Origin: Phycisphaerae bacterium
Lineage (GTDB): Bacteria > Planctomycetota > Phycisphaerae > Phycisphaerales > Phycisphaeraceae
Reading direction: 5' to 3'
NCBI GenBank assembly: GCA_030426385.1
Contig: JAUHYI010000013.1
Span: forward strand, 1 to 64,000
DNA length: 64,000 bases
In this document: positions 16,323 to 25,503 of the stretch, in pieces
How positions within the stretch are numbered: the stretch's first letter is position 1
Layout: the number at the start of each line of letters is the position of its first letter
The notes under the pieces: generated by a model
What the model saw: the letters and a program-made list of their open reading frames with translations, nothing else
Told to the model about the DNA's origin: nothing
The model's database searches: none
Translations under genes and position numbers: made by a program

Positions 16323-18130
16323 AACAGATGAAAAGCATGGCATCAACACGTTATGCGATAGAGGATCACCGGAAGGTCATGGTGTGGATTGGCCTGGTGA
16401 TTTTGGTGATGTGGGTGCTGTTCGGCGGGGATGGCATGGGAACATCCTACGTGATGGGGGCCGTTGAAACGGCAGAGCCGATTGATCACGACCTGATGCC
16501 GATGGATTTGCATATTGAATCGGGGATGCATCCGGTGGTGGTGATTGGGTTGATTGTCGCAGGCACGTTTGTGCTTGAGGATTTGGCCTGTATTGCCGTG
16601 GGTATGTTAATCGCACGCGGCGAAATGCATTGGCTGGTCGGTGGAGTGGGTTGTTTTATCGGGATTTATCTCGGGGATTTACTGTTGTGGATGTTGGGGC
16701 GTTTTGGATTAAAGCGCTTTCTCAATCGGCCTTGGGTGGCTAAACGCATGCCGATGGCGCGATTAAATCGGTTTGGCGAATGGTTCGATCAACGCGGCTG
16801 GTTGGCGGTGGTGGCCAGCCGTTTTATTCCTGGCACACGCTTGCCGTTGTATCTGGCGGTGGGCATGTTCGGTAAAAATCCTGTTCGGTTTTTTGTGTGG
16901 ACTTTGTTGGCCGTGATGATTTGGGTGCCGGTGATTCTAGGATTGGTGTCTATGTTTGGTGCCCGAATCGTGGGGCCGTTGGAAAAAATATTGGGTGTTG
17001 AATGGTTGGCATTGGTGGCGGCCGCCCTGTTGCTGTTGTTCGGTTTGCAAGTGATTGAGCGATTGTTCACGCAACGTGGCCGATTGGAATTATGGGTGCG
17101 GCTATCAAAAATATGGCAGCCGGAGTTTTGGCCGCCGGTTGTGTTTTATACGCCGTTGGTGCCGTATCTGGTTTGGTTATCGCTGCGATATCGTGGCATT
17201 ACGGTTTGGACTGCAGGCAACCCGGGTATTCCCAACGGTGGGGTCGTTGGCGAATCCAAGCATGACATCCTGATGAAGCTGGCGCGCGACATGGTCGTGC
17301 CCAGCGCGCTGTTGAGCAAAGATGAATTGTCGATGGATCGGTTGCAGGCGCTCATGCAGGAGCGTGCTTGGTCGTACCCATTGATTGTGAAACCTAACTG
17401 CGCGCAGCGCGGCTTTGGTTTGAAAAAAGTTGAGGATGACCATCAGGCCCGCGCATATTTATCGCAGGCCAGGTTTGACGTGTTGGTGCAGCCGTATGAT
17501 GTCGGGCCCTATGAATGTGGCGTTTTCTATTGGCGTGATCCGCAGACGCATAAAAGCCGAATATTTTCGGTAACGGATAAACGGTTCCCCCAAGTCATCG
17601 GCGACGGTCGGCGAACAGTGGAACAACTAATCTGGCAGGACCCGCGACTGCGTATGCAGGCGAATGTTTTTACGACACGTTACGCCGATAGCCTGAATAC
17701 GGTCCTGGCGAAAAATCAAACGATGATGCTGGCAGTGGCAGGTAATCATTGTCAGGGGGCGCTATTTCGTAACGGATCGCATTTGATTTCCCCGGAAATG
17801 ATTCGGGCACTCGATCGGGCAGTGGCGAAGTTTGATGGCTTTAACATCGGCCGATTCGATATTCGCTACACCGATCCCGCATCGCTGCGTCGCGGTGAAA
17901 AAATTCGCATTGTCGAACTCAATGGCGTGACTTCTGAATCGACGAACATCTATGATCCGGGGCGGTCGTTGTTCTGGTCTTATCGCGTGTTGTTTGCCCA
18001 GTGGCGTTTGCTCTATCGCATTGGGGCGATGTGTCGTGCTCAAGGTGCCAAGCCGATCGGTGTGTGGTCGTTGTTGCAATTGCTGCGCAGCTATTATCGT
18101 GATCGCCAGATCAATCCGATTTCCGATTGA
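16319..18130 (+). CDS. DedA/VTT membrane protein fused to an ATP-grasp domain
   Basis: 603 residues. The N-terminal half is a DedA-type membrane domain: several helices and the signature SRFIPGTRLPLYLAVG near residue 165; DedA proteins act in lipid carrier or phospholipid scrambling. After the last helix (about 255) comes a soluble ATP-grasp-like domain: YPLIVKPNCAQRGFG (ATP-binding Lys/Gly loop), DVLVQPYDVGPYECGVFY and the metal-ligand region IRIVELNGVTSEST. ATP-grasp enzymes ligate carboxylates to amines. The single reading frame joins both without a gap. Coupled by ATGA overlap to the NRDE gene. Function unknown; perhaps modifies a lipid-linked substrate at the membrane. Confidence 0.85.
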   Translation: MKQMKSMASTRYAIEDHRKVMVWIGLVILVMWVLFGGDGMGTSYVMGAVETAEPIDHDLMPMDLHIESGMHPVVVIGLIVAGTFVLEDLACIAVGMLIARGEMHWLVGGVGCFIGIYLGDLLLWMLGRFGLKRFLNRPWVAKRMPMARLNRFGEWFDQRGWLAVVASRFIPGTRLPLYLAVGMFGKNPVRFFVWTLLAVMIWVPVILGLVSMFGARIVGPLEKILGVEWLALVAAALLLLFGLQVIERLFTQRGRLELWVRLSKIWQPEFWPPVVFYTPLVPYLVWLSLRYRGITVWTAGNPGIPNGGVVGESKHDILMKLARDMVVPSALLSKDELSMDRLQALMQERAWSYPLIVKPNCAQRGFGLKKVEDDHQARAYLSQARFDVLVQPYDVGPYECGVFYWRDPQTHKSRIFSVTDKRFPQVIGDGRRTVEQLIWQDPRLRMQANVFTTRYADSLNTVLAKNQTMMLAVAGNHCQGALFRNGSHLISPEMIRALDRAVAKFDGFNIGRFDIRYTDPASLRRGEKIRIVELNGVTSESTNIYDPGRSLFWSYRVLFAQWRLLYRIGAMCRAQGAKPIGVWSLLQLLRSYYRDRQINPISD

Positions 18131-18169
18131 AATGATGCGCATGAGCTTGAGGTGATTGGCTTCGAAAAA

Positions 18170-20104
18170 CTATCGCGGATTCACGCCGTGGTAATCGTAA
18201 AACGCAGCGGTATTGTCGACGCCCATGTAGCGCGTCAGCACCTTGCGATCAACGGTGGTCAGGTCGACCAAAACCAGGCCATCCAACACATCGCCAAAAT
18301 CCGGATCGATATTAAAACCCAGCACCCGGGCGTTGAGCTTCAAATATTGTCGCAACAACACCGGCATCATTTTGCCATCGGATTCCAGATCAGCCAGTAA
18401 TTCATTCACCTCGTCGATACTTCCGACGACGACATTAGCTTGCTTGTGGCCGATTTGCTGTTCACTGCGAAAACGCGGCGGGTTTTTAGGACGCAGCAAT
18501 TTTCCCAGATCGGGTAGGTAACGATTCATGCGTAAAAAAGCCAACAGTAATTGCTTGGAAACGGAACTGTATTGATTGGAAATGCTGACGGGGCCGAATA
18601 GTTTTCGATAGCGTGGATAGCGCGCCACGAAATGGCCGATGCCTTTCCATAGCAATAGCAAAGGTGCAAAACTTTTTTGGTGATCCGGATGAACAAACGA
18701 TCGTCCCATTTCCAAAGCGGGGCCGATCTGTTCCAGCAGTTTGGTTTTGAATCGAAATAAGGTCGAGGTGTATAGCCCGCGTTTGCCAGCGATCGGCAAA
18801 ATTTCATCGGTCGGTCCCAGGCGATAGGCTCCGATGATTTGCTCGCAATGACGATCCCACACAAACAGTTGAAGGTAGGTCTGATCAAAAATGTCTAGGT
18901 CTAAGGCCTGACCAGTTCCTTCGCCAACCAGTCGAAAACTCAGTTCCCGCAGCCGACCGATTTCCCGCAAGATGTGCGGCAATTGCGGGGCGCGACCAAA
19001 CATCACCACGCGATCACCCGCATGTAACAGCGTCTGTTCCGCGGGCAATGCGTCTATATCGTGTCGTAATTTTTCCACCGGCACCGGATCAATCACGGGC
19101 AATTCATGCCGGGCGAGTTTGCGAGCATGCTTGTTCTTTTTCGAATCGGGTATCGCCGTATCGGTGGCATCGTGCGTTTCGTTTGTTGTTGAAGAAGCAG
19201 GTGATGCCGATGGTGATTCTGCGCTTTTTAACAAGTACGTGCGAACGCGCAGGTAATCCGTCATCGCGGCAGCACCGCTCAGGTTTTTCAGGCGTGCGGG
19301 TGCAATGGGTGAACCAATTCGCAATGAGACATGGCTGTGTTGTTTTTTTAGCAATTCGCGAGGCAGCATCATGGTGCGCAAACGCGGATGAATCATGCCC
19401 ATGATCTGGAATAGATCACTGTTTCGCCCTTCGAAAAAAACAGGCACTACTGGTGCACCGGTTTTAATCACGATGCGTGCAATCGTGTCGTTCCAGGGCG
19501 GGTCGCAGATCGATCGCTGCCGTACGTGCAGATGCGATACTGCCCCTGCAGGAAACACGCCGAGAACGCCACCATTGCGAACATGATGGATCGCGGAGCG
19601 TACCGATGAGAGGTTGCGTCGCGCTGCCTCGGAGCCGCCGAACGGATCGACGAAAAACATTTGATCGCGCAAATCCGGAATCATGTTGAGCATGTAATTG
19701 GCCAACAGTTTGGCGTCGGGCCGAATCTTTTCCAGCAGCGTAGGTAGGATCAAACCTTCCAAACCTCCGAAGGGGTGATTCGCGACGATCACCAGTGGTC
19801 CGGTTTTTGGAATGCGTGCTAATTGTTCTGTTGGCACACGAAACGACACGTTCAATGTGTCCAGTGCTTTGGCGCAAAACGAACCATCGCCGGGGCTTGC
19901 TTGAATGGCGTGATAAATGCCGTTGAGTTGATGCAAGGCCAACGTCTGATTGATCATCGGTTTGCTGGCGGTAAATAAGGCGCGGCGCAGCGGGTTTTCA
20001 ATCGTTGGATCAAGTGTGAACGGCCCATGCGGCGAGGGCGTGATAGACGTGATAGCTTTGGTCGGTGTGGGTTTGGAATTCAGGTTCGGTGATACGGTGG
20101 CCAT
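18170..20104 (-). CDS. Bifunctional acyltransferase, OlsF-like (PlsC-type plus OlsB-type domains)
   Basis: 644 residues with AGGAGG six bases before the ATG. The N-terminal domain is a PlsC/LPLAT acyltransferase: catalytic VIVANHPFGGLEG (HxxxxD-class motif in its NHPFGG form) and FPAGAVSH. The C-terminal domain from about residue 370 resembles the GNAT-type N-acyltransferase OlsB: YLQLFVWDRHCEQIIGAYRLG, MGRSFVHPDHQ and LLLLWKGIGHFVARYPRYRKLFGPVSISNQY. This order matches OlsF, which makes ornithine-type aminolipids in one protein; such lipids are known from planctomycetes. The linker (300-345) is Ala/Ser/Thr-rich. It converges with the DedA fusion gene at its 3' end. Confidence 0.85.
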   Translation of the reverse strand: MATVSPNLNSKPTPTKAITSITPSPHGPFTLDPTIENPLRRALFTASKPMINQTLALHQLNGIYHAIQASPGDGSFCAKALDTLNVSFRVPTEQLARIPKTGPLVIVANHPFGGLEGLILPTLLEKIRPDAKLLANYMLNMIPDLRDQMFFVDPFGGSEAARRNLSSVRSAIHHVRNGGVLGVFPAGAVSHLHVRQRSICDPPWNDTIARIVIKTGAPVVPVFFEGRNSDLFQIMGMIHPRLRTMMLPRELLKKQHSHVSLRIGSPIAPARLKNLSGAAAMTDYLRVRTYLLKSAESPSASPASSTTNETHDATDTAIPDSKKNKHARKLARHELPVIDPVPVEKLRHDIDALPAEQTLLHAGDRVVMFGRAPQLPHILREIGRLRELSFRLVGEGTGQALDLDIFDQTYLQLFVWDRHCEQIIGAYRLGPTDEILPIAGKRGLYTSTLFRFKTKLLEQIGPALEMGRSFVHPDHQKSFAPLLLLWKGIGHFVARYPRYRKLFGPVSISNQYSSVSKQLLLAFLRMNRYLPDLGKLLRPKNPPRFRSEQQIGHKQANVVVGSIDEVNELLADLESDGKMMPVLLRQYLKLNARVLGFNIDPDFGDVLDGLVLVDLTTVDRKVLTRYMGVDNTAAFYDYHGVNPR

Positions 20105-20212
20105 GATCGGCCTCCTGGAAATAAAACGCCGAGTAGTTCGTATTGTATCGATTCCATGCCTCAGGCGATCGCGGTTTGTTCGCCGACCGTCAATTCTCCA
20201 TTGCAGATTGGT

Positions 20213-21112
20213 TTAGACCGGGCAGGCCAGCGCTTTCGCGATCCCGGCCAGCGTGACGGCTGAGGGACGGGGGAGACGGGGGGGATGGGGGAGATGTGGG
20301 GGGTGTGGGGGGGCTGTGCCTGTCGACTCATGGTTAGTCTGGGTGCAATCGCCCAGCGCGGTGTAGCCCACGGCGGGTAACGCATTTTTGCAATCGACAC
20401 TGCGAATCATTTTTTCATCAACGCCCATTGCCTTGGCAATCGCGACAGCCAGATCCGCATACGTGCAACCCGCGGGGCCGGACAGGTGATAGATGCCTGG
20501 CTTCTGATTCAAACCAATATTCAGTAACGCATCAATCGCTTGGGCACAGGGCAACGGTGCGACGTATCGATCGCGATACGCCTTGATCGTTTGTCCCGCA
20601 TGCAACTGTTTACGCCATTGTTCGATTAGGCTGACCTGTTGCGTCAAAACTTTACTTAATCGCACGATCGACACCGAGCCTGGACCGGAATGGCCGATTG
20701 TCATCAGTTGCCGTTCTGCCTCTGCTTTTTGTTTACCATATGTCGTGCGCGGCCGAATGGGGTGATCGATTCCCGGCGTTCTGTGTGTGCCGTCAAACAC
20801 CAGGCTGGTTGATGGAAAAATCACATGGCTACCGCGTTCGACATACTGTTTCGCGACCGATGCGATGCCTTGTACATTGATCGCATGCGTCGCGGTTGGA
20901 TCATCATCGCAAGCTTGGATAGAAGTCACCCCGGCAAAAAGATAAACCAATTTCGCGTTTGGCAAATTGTTATTCGGATGGCGCAAATCAAAATGTAACG
21001 TGTTCCCCTTGCGTCGCGATGTTTGCACAAATGACAACCCAAGGTCATCGCATCGCATGGCCATGGCAGTGCCGAGCAATCCATCGCCACCGATGATCAT
21101 GACCTCCGGCAT
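20213..21112 (-). CDS. RmlD-like NAD(P)-dependent sugar reductase
   Basis: About 299 residues from ATG 21112. The Rossmann start VMIIGGDGLLGTAMA and the catalytic Tyr-Lys (TYGKQKAE) place it with dTDP-4-dehydrorhamnose reductase-like SDRs; Ser in FPSTSLVFDG completes the triad. It is the last gene of the 14-gene sugar operon, 19 bases after the preceding methyltransferase. A Pro/His-rich insert (TAPPHPPHLPHPP) near the C-terminus is encoded by the complement of a G-run repeat at 20265-20325. The likely role is reduction of a nucleotide-linked keto-sugar. Confidence 0.8.
   Translation of the reverse strand: MPEVMIIGGDGLLGTAMAMRCDDLGLSFVQTSRRKGNTLHFDLRHPNNNLPNAKLVYLFAGVTSIQACDDDPTATHAINVQGIASVAKQYVERGSHVIFPSTSLVFDGTHRTPGIDHPIRPRTTYGKQKAEAERQLMTIGHSGPGSVSIVRLSKVLTQQVSLIEQWRKQLHAGQTIKAYRDRYVAPLPCAQAIDALLNIGLNQKPGIYHLSGPAGCTYADLAVAIAKAMGVDEKMIRSVDCKNALPAVGYTALGDCTQTNHESTGTAPPHPPHLPHPPRLPRPSAVTLAGIAKALACPV
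20265..20325. repeat. G-run repeat near the 3' end of the RmlD-like gene
   Basis: GGGGGAGAC and GGGGGAGATGTG units on the + strand, read as Pro/His/Leu codons by the minus-strand gene. Confidence 0.8.
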
Positions 21113-21131
21113 GCCAGTTTCATGGAGTGGG

Positions 21132-21839
21132 TTATCGTTTGCCACAGCCCATCGCCAAAAGATAGTGCGACATCGGCCCGAAGCCTGTATGCAACACTTC
21201 GTCATTCATCGAAAACATAAACACGTTACGAAATGCCGTTTCCATCAGGGCACGCAATTGCGGTTGATCCTTGCAATTGATGTGGCCCGCCTTGCTCGCT
21301 GGGGAAGCGTGTGGTTGCGAATGAATCGAAGGTGATCCCAGAATCAGCACGCCATCTTCGTGTAATGAAGCGGCTATGTTCGCGACAAAGGCGACTTCGT
21401 TTTCGGGTTTGATATGCTCGATCACATCCAGGCTATAGGCCGCATCAAATTGCTTTTGCGTACCATCGTTGGCCGCATCCATCACGGGACCGCCCAACAT
21501 ATCATGCACACGCACATCAATTGCCCAGTCCGGGTGCATGCGCTTTTTAACATCCTCCACAAACAGCGCATCAAAATCGATCGCTGTCACATGATCAACA
21601 TGTTGTTGGACCACCCTTGTGCCAAACGCATCAGCACAACCCACTTCCAAAACCCGCTGTTTGCCAGCCAACATTTTGGCCACGAATTTGTAACGGCTCA
21701 ACACGTAGATCAATCGCTTGGGATCGTCGTGCCACGTTTGATTGCTCATTAATCCCAAGGGCGTTAACCCATCGCGATCGCGCAACTCGACGCAGCGTTG
21801 GTATTGTGGTTCTTTGGTAGTAGGTTCGTGGTCAGGCAT
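21132..21839 (-). CDS. Class I SAM-dependent methyltransferase
   Basis: 235 residues. Motif I is VLEVGCADAFGTRVV, motif II is VTAIDFDALFVEDV, and AAYSLDVIEHI corresponds to the motif IV region; the SAM-binding core is complete. Located near the end of the sugar operon, between a second methyltransferase and the RmlD-like reductase, so O- or C-methylation of the sugar product is the likely role. The substrate cannot be read from the sequence. Confidence 0.88.
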   Translation of the reverse strand: MPDHEPTTKEPQYQRCVELRDRDGLTPLGLMSNQTWHDDPKRLIYVLSRYKFVAKMLAGKQRVLEVGCADAFGTRVVQQHVDHVTAIDFDALFVEDVKKRMHPDWAIDVRVHDMLGGPVMDAANDGTQKQFDAAYSLDVIEHIKPENEVAFVANIAASLHEDGVLILGSPSIHSQPHASPASKAGHINCKDQPQLRALMETAFRNVFMFSMNDEVLHTGFGPMSHYLLAMGCGKR

Positions 21840-21863
21840 TGGTGCGTGTGTCGCTCGTAATTG

Positions 21864-22526
21864 CTATTCAAAATAGATAAACGAATAATCCCCATCATAG
21901 CCGCATTGTTCGTACAACCATCGCCATTCGTCGGGCGTGTGAAATGCTCGGCAGGTTAATTGCCAGTACATCAGATTCATTTTTTCACGCTCGTTGCGAT
22001 AGGCTTCGACCACAATATGTTTGGCCCGATGACTGACACGCTGCATTTCGTGTACCGCGGAAAACAGATCGGGCAGCAGCAGATTGTGCAACGCATTGAT
22101 CGAATACACCAGATCAAAATGATCGTCAGGGTAGGGCAATGTGTTGGCATGGCCGGGCGTGATGGCTGATTGTATTTCCGGCTTGGCATGGGCAATGGCA
22201 TAATCCGACACATCCAATCCCGTCACGGTACAGTCGGGCAACACCTGGGTAAATTCATACAGTAAAAAACCCTTGCCGCATCCCACATCTAAAATTTTCG
22301 CATCATCAGGCAAAGCGTAATGGTCCACCATGGCCTGGGCCACCGATCGCCATCGGCCGTCATAGCGATAGCCGCCGTACCCGAGGTGTCGCGGGCCATC
22401 CCAGTATTCTTCGCCGAACTGGCAGGCGATTTCTGAACATGCCGCTTTATCATGCGCGTTGACGCGTGCTAAATAGTCACGCTGGGTCGAGGTATGCAGG
22501 CTCGTAATGAAGTCGATCTCAGTCAT
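21864..22526 (-). CDS. Class I SAM-dependent methyltransferase
   Basis: 220 residues from ATG 22526; the frame is open to a TTG at 22535. It has the motif I glycines (ILDVGCGKGFLLYEF), an acidic residue in VTGLDVSDYAI and FDLVYSINALHNL. Conserved aromatics near the N-terminus (YWDGPRHLGYGGYRYDGRW) are typical of methyltransferases found in sugar-nucleotide clusters. It lies 15 bases after the epimerase stop, in the middle of the sugar operon. Confidence 0.88.
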   Translation of the reverse strand: MTEIDFITSLHTSTQRDYLARVNAHDKAACSEIACQFGEEYWDGPRHLGYGGYRYDGRWRSVAQAMVDHYALPDDAKILDVGCGKGFLLYEFTQVLPDCTVTGLDVSDYAIAHAKPEIQSAITPGHANTLPYPDDHFDLVYSINALHNLLLPDLFSAVHEMQRVSHRAKHIVVEAYRNEREKMNLMYWQLTCRAFHTPDEWRWLYEQCGYDGDYSFIYFE

Positions 22527-22541
22527 CAAATGCAATTCCGA

Positions 22542-23546
22542 TTAAGCCTTGTGGTCGTATGTTAAAGAGCATTGCTGAATTTCTTCCCAGTTCGATTGCA
22601 CCCACGCGACCACTTCGCCCAAACCATCCTGCATGGTTATCGTGGGCATCCATCCCAGTTCACCGCGTGCTTTGCGTGAGTCGATCACATACGCCGCATC
22701 CTGGCCGGGACGTTCGGCCACACTTTCAACGGCCACGTCGAATGATACGCCCGCTGCTTCGCAGATCATATTCACCACATCGCGCACAGCCACACCCTGA
22801 TCCGGCGACAGATGATACAGTTCGCCGATACGGCCGCGCTCCAGGATAGCCAACTCGCCTCGCGAAACATCGCGAATGTGGATGTACGATTTAACCGCAT
22901 GCCCGCCACCGTGCAATTGAATGGTCCGTTGCATTTTCAAGTAGATCGCAGAACGAGGAATGATTTTGAATAGCTGTTGGCCCGCGCCGTACACGTTCGT
23001 CGCTCGAACCGTCAACAATGGAAAATCATACTGACGGCGATAGGTATCCAATAACATGTCGGCCGCCGCTTTCGAAGCAGCATACGGTGTGCTCGGATTC
23101 AACGGCGACGTTTCAGTCACTCGGCCCACACAACTGCCATAGGCTTCGGGTGACGACACATGCAAATAGCGTTCGATGTAATCGCATTGTCGCCAGTGAT
23201 TCACCATTTTCGCCAAGGCCACGGTGTTCGTTTCGAACCAATGTTCCGGGTGATCCCAACTCGGCGCGACTTCGCTCTGTGCCGCGAAATTCACGATGTA
23301 CGCAGGCCTTTCCCGGTCCATCAATGCCAGGATCGCAGGCATATCATGATTGAAATCCAACTGGTGATAGGTATAAGCCGATAGGTTTTTGCGTCGTCGA
23401 TATTGCAAAAACATCGGCGACCGCTCGGGCGATCGGCTGATCCCAATCACGCGATACGAGCCTTGATCCAACAGCAGGTCCACAAAATCCTGCCCCGAAA
23501 ATGAATTGGCGCCCAACACGACGACCGTCTTATCCATGGCCTTCAT
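22542..23546 (-). CDS. NAD-dependent 4,6-dehydratase/epimerase (SDR)
   Basis: 334 residues. The start is set at 23546, where ATGA overlaps the sulfotransferase stop. The cofactor motif reads VVVLGANSFSGQDFV, the active-site Ser lies in LHVSSPEAYG and the Tyr-Lys in YAASKAAAD. Overall similarity is to GDP-mannose or dTDP-glucose 4,6-dehydratases (RPAYIVNFAAQSEVAPSWDHP, ATNVYGAGQQLFKIIPR). The exact nucleotide sugar cannot be assigned. It is one of four SDR-type sugar enzymes in the operon. Confidence 0.85.
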   Translation of the reverse strand: MKAMDKTVVVLGANSFSGQDFVDLLLDQGSYRVIGISRSPERSPMFLQYRRRKNLSAYTYHQLDFNHDMPAILALMDRERPAYIVNFAAQSEVAPSWDHPEHWFETNTVALAKMVNHWRQCDYIERYLHVSSPEAYGSCVGRVTETSPLNPSTPYAASKAAADMLLDTYRRQYDFPLLTVRATNVYGAGQQLFKIIPRSAIYLKMQRTIQLHGGGHAVKSYIHIRDVSRGELAILERGRIGELYHLSPDQGVAVRDVVNMICEAAGVSFDVAVESVAERPGQDAAYVIDSRKARGELGWMPTITMQDGLGEVVAWVQSNWEEIQQCSLTYDHKA

Positions 23547-24481
23547 CGCTCCCATCCAAAACGTTCCAGCAACGCATCGGGCACCACTGCATTGGCCTTG
23601 ATGATTTGATCAGCAGAAAACACCTGACGCCATTCGTCGGTTCTTCCCTGTCGATAGTGAGCGTCGCCTTGTTTGGGGGATTGTCCATGATGCTGGAAAT
23701 CCTGGTGAGCAATGCCATAAAAATCGAGGATGCTTGCAATGAATTCCAGTTCGTTGCGGTGAAAATCTTTGTAGCGTGTAAATTTGATTTTAGGTTTAAA
23801 GGTCGCGTCTTGATCCGCTTTGAGCCAGCCTTCAATCCATTTCACCAGCAAAGGCAAATGATGTTCGATCTGCCATTCAATTTGTTGAGAAAGATCACGA
23901 TCAAAATAATCCTCAGGTAAGGTAGGCATCACCACTGATAACGCATACAAATCGTTTTTGGAATTTAGTTTGTTGATGTGGTGTGTCCACGACAGGGTGG
24001 CTTGCCGGGGATCGCGCACATGGACGAGCATTCGGTCGACTCTGTTGTTGAGTTGCACAAGATTGAGACGACGCGCGGGCAAATGTTCTTGCGCGACGCC
24101 GGGGCTTTCGGTGAATGATTCGACCAGATCACGAATGATTAAATCATCGGGAAAATAACCGCCACTGATGCGATCCCGATCTAATCCCAGGCCATGCATT
24201 AATGTGCTAAGCAAATAGACGCTGCCTGATTTGGGCAATGTGTTGAGCAAGATCGAAGGGCCACTTATTCGTGTGTCGACGGTAAATTCAATACACACTC
24301 GTTTGCGATCGCCCAATCCCAGGATTTGTCCGGCCGCGGTCAGATGGGCGCGTAACAACTGAGCATGTTCCGCAGGCACACGAACCGGCGGAGCGGTGAT
24401 TCGCACGGGTTTGATCGCAGGCGTTGCGCTGGCGTTGGCCTTCGAGGCGGGCGGCGGTGTTGGTGAAGATGATGGGGTCAT
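23543..24481 (-). CDS. Sulfotransferase-domain protein
   Basis: 312 residues from ATG 24481, which overlaps the previous stop (ATGA). After an Ala/Pro/Thr-rich N-terminus of about 55 residues, the PAPS-binding loop appears as ILLNTLPKSGSVYL. Further on, LVHVRDPRQATLSWTHH is the usual 3'-phosphate region, and KFTRYKDFHRNELEFI also fits the family. It probably transfers sulfate from PAPS to a sugar hydroxyl or lipid. The stop overlaps the next start. The SulP carrier at 48.4 kb could import sulfate, though the link is speculative. Confidence 0.82.
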   Translation of the reverse strand: MTPSSSPTPPPASKANASATPAIKPVRITAPPVRVPAEHAQLLRAHLTAAGQILGLGDRKRVCIEFTVDTRISGPSILLNTLPKSGSVYLLSTLMHGLGLDRDRISGGYFPDDLIIRDLVESFTESPGVAQEHLPARRLNLVQLNNRVDRMLVHVRDPRQATLSWTHHINKLNSKNDLYALSVVMPTLPEDYFDRDLSQQIEWQIEHHLPLLVKWIEGWLKADQDATFKPKIKFTRYKDFHRNELEFIASILDFYGIAHQDFQHHGQSPKQGDAHYRQGRTDEWRQVFSADQIIKANAVVPDALLERFGWER

Positions 24482-25503
24482 GGGTCCAGACTCCGGCATA
24501 ATTCCCTGGCCGTGTTTAGCAGGCCATCCGTGATAGTGGGTGCGGGTTGCTGTGATGATTCGGCAAACCGTCGTCGTGTGGCGAACGTTGGCACAAACGC
24601 ATTGAGAACGATGCAGCACCATTTGATGACATAGACCGGCTCCAGAATCGCAATGCGTTGCCGCAGTTGTTCGCGTTCTTTCGCGTCATCCGTATGCATC
24701 TTGGCGACCCGGTCAATGAACATCTCACGATAGGTATTCGGCACCGCGATTTTCGGCTGGCAGAAAAAATCATTCACCAGTTTGGCTGGATCATCCCAGC
24801 CCGCATATTCAAAATCAATAAAACGCAAACGTCCGTCTTTTGTTTGTAACGCATTGTGAAAACCAAAATCCGACGGCGATAGACAAGGGCGAATCATTGA
24901 TGATGATGTTTTCAGGGTAGACTGGATGGTATCCCAACGTGGCCGTAGCGCTTCGGCCACAAATTTCCCCACGATTGCATCCGTGGCTTCGTGCTCGAGT
25001 CGTGACACCCGTCGTTCCACCGTGGCCATGTGATCGGCCATGCTCATGCATGCCTCTGAACCCTGATTGATATGTTCCGCATGTTGCCGCGCGTGTTGTA
25101 ATGCTGACAGAAAATCCAGGCATTGCCCGATCAGGTTTTTATCGATCTCATGAGCGGCCACCTTTCGGCCGTCAATAAAATCATAAATCGCCACGTGCTG
25201 TTCATGATCAATGGCTAATGGCTTTGCTACGACATCAATGCCGTGCTGCGCCGCAAATCGGGTGAATGCAATTTCCGCCCCCATGCGATCACGCGTGTCA
25301 TCGGCATCATGGTAATAGAGTTTCAACACCGCACAGGCCCTGCGTTGATCGGGCCCGTGCGCCACATCGCTGACACGATACACGCGGTTGTTTTGCCCAC
25401 CATCGAGGGGTTGCAAGGCAATGCCATCCTCAAAACCCACTGCGGATAACAAGTGTCGCACCGGTCGGCCCAACGCGGCATCGATGTTCAGGGTCACGCT
25501 CAT
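24478..25503 (-). CDS. Phosphotransferase of the aminoglycoside-phosphotransferase (APH) fold
   Basis: 341 residues. The kinase-like fold is shown by LSPSDFGFHNAL (the catalytic loop, in the form usual for this group), and RFIDFEYAGWDDPAKLVNDFF (metal-binding DFE). The N-lobe has AVLKLYYHDADDTRDRMGAEIAF. Such proteins in sugar clusters phosphorylate sugars or choline-like groups; antibiotic resistance is not implied. Both ends overlap neighbours by four bases (25500-25503 and 24478-24481). Confidence 0.85.
   Translation of the reverse strand: MSVTLNIDAALGRPVRHLLSAVGFEDGIALQPLDGGQNNRVYRVSDVAHGPDQRRACAVLKLYYHDADDTRDRMGAEIAFTRFAAQHGIDVVAKPLAIDHEQHVAIYDFIDGRKVAAHEIDKNLIGQCLDFLSALQHARQHAEHINQGSEACMSMADHMATVERRVSRLEHEATDAIVGKFVAEALRPRWDTIQSTLKTSSSMIRPCLSPSDFGFHNALQTKDGRLRFIDFEYAGWDDPAKLVNDFFCQPKIAVPNTYREMFIDRVAKMHTDDAKEREQLRQRIAILEPVYVIKWCCIVLNAFVPTFATRRRFAESSQQPAPTITDGLLNTARELCRSLDP

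Noticed and set aside
24478-25503. Aminoglycoside resistance gene
   Set aside because: Fold is APH-like, but tight coupling in a sugar operon points to a biosynthetic kinase.
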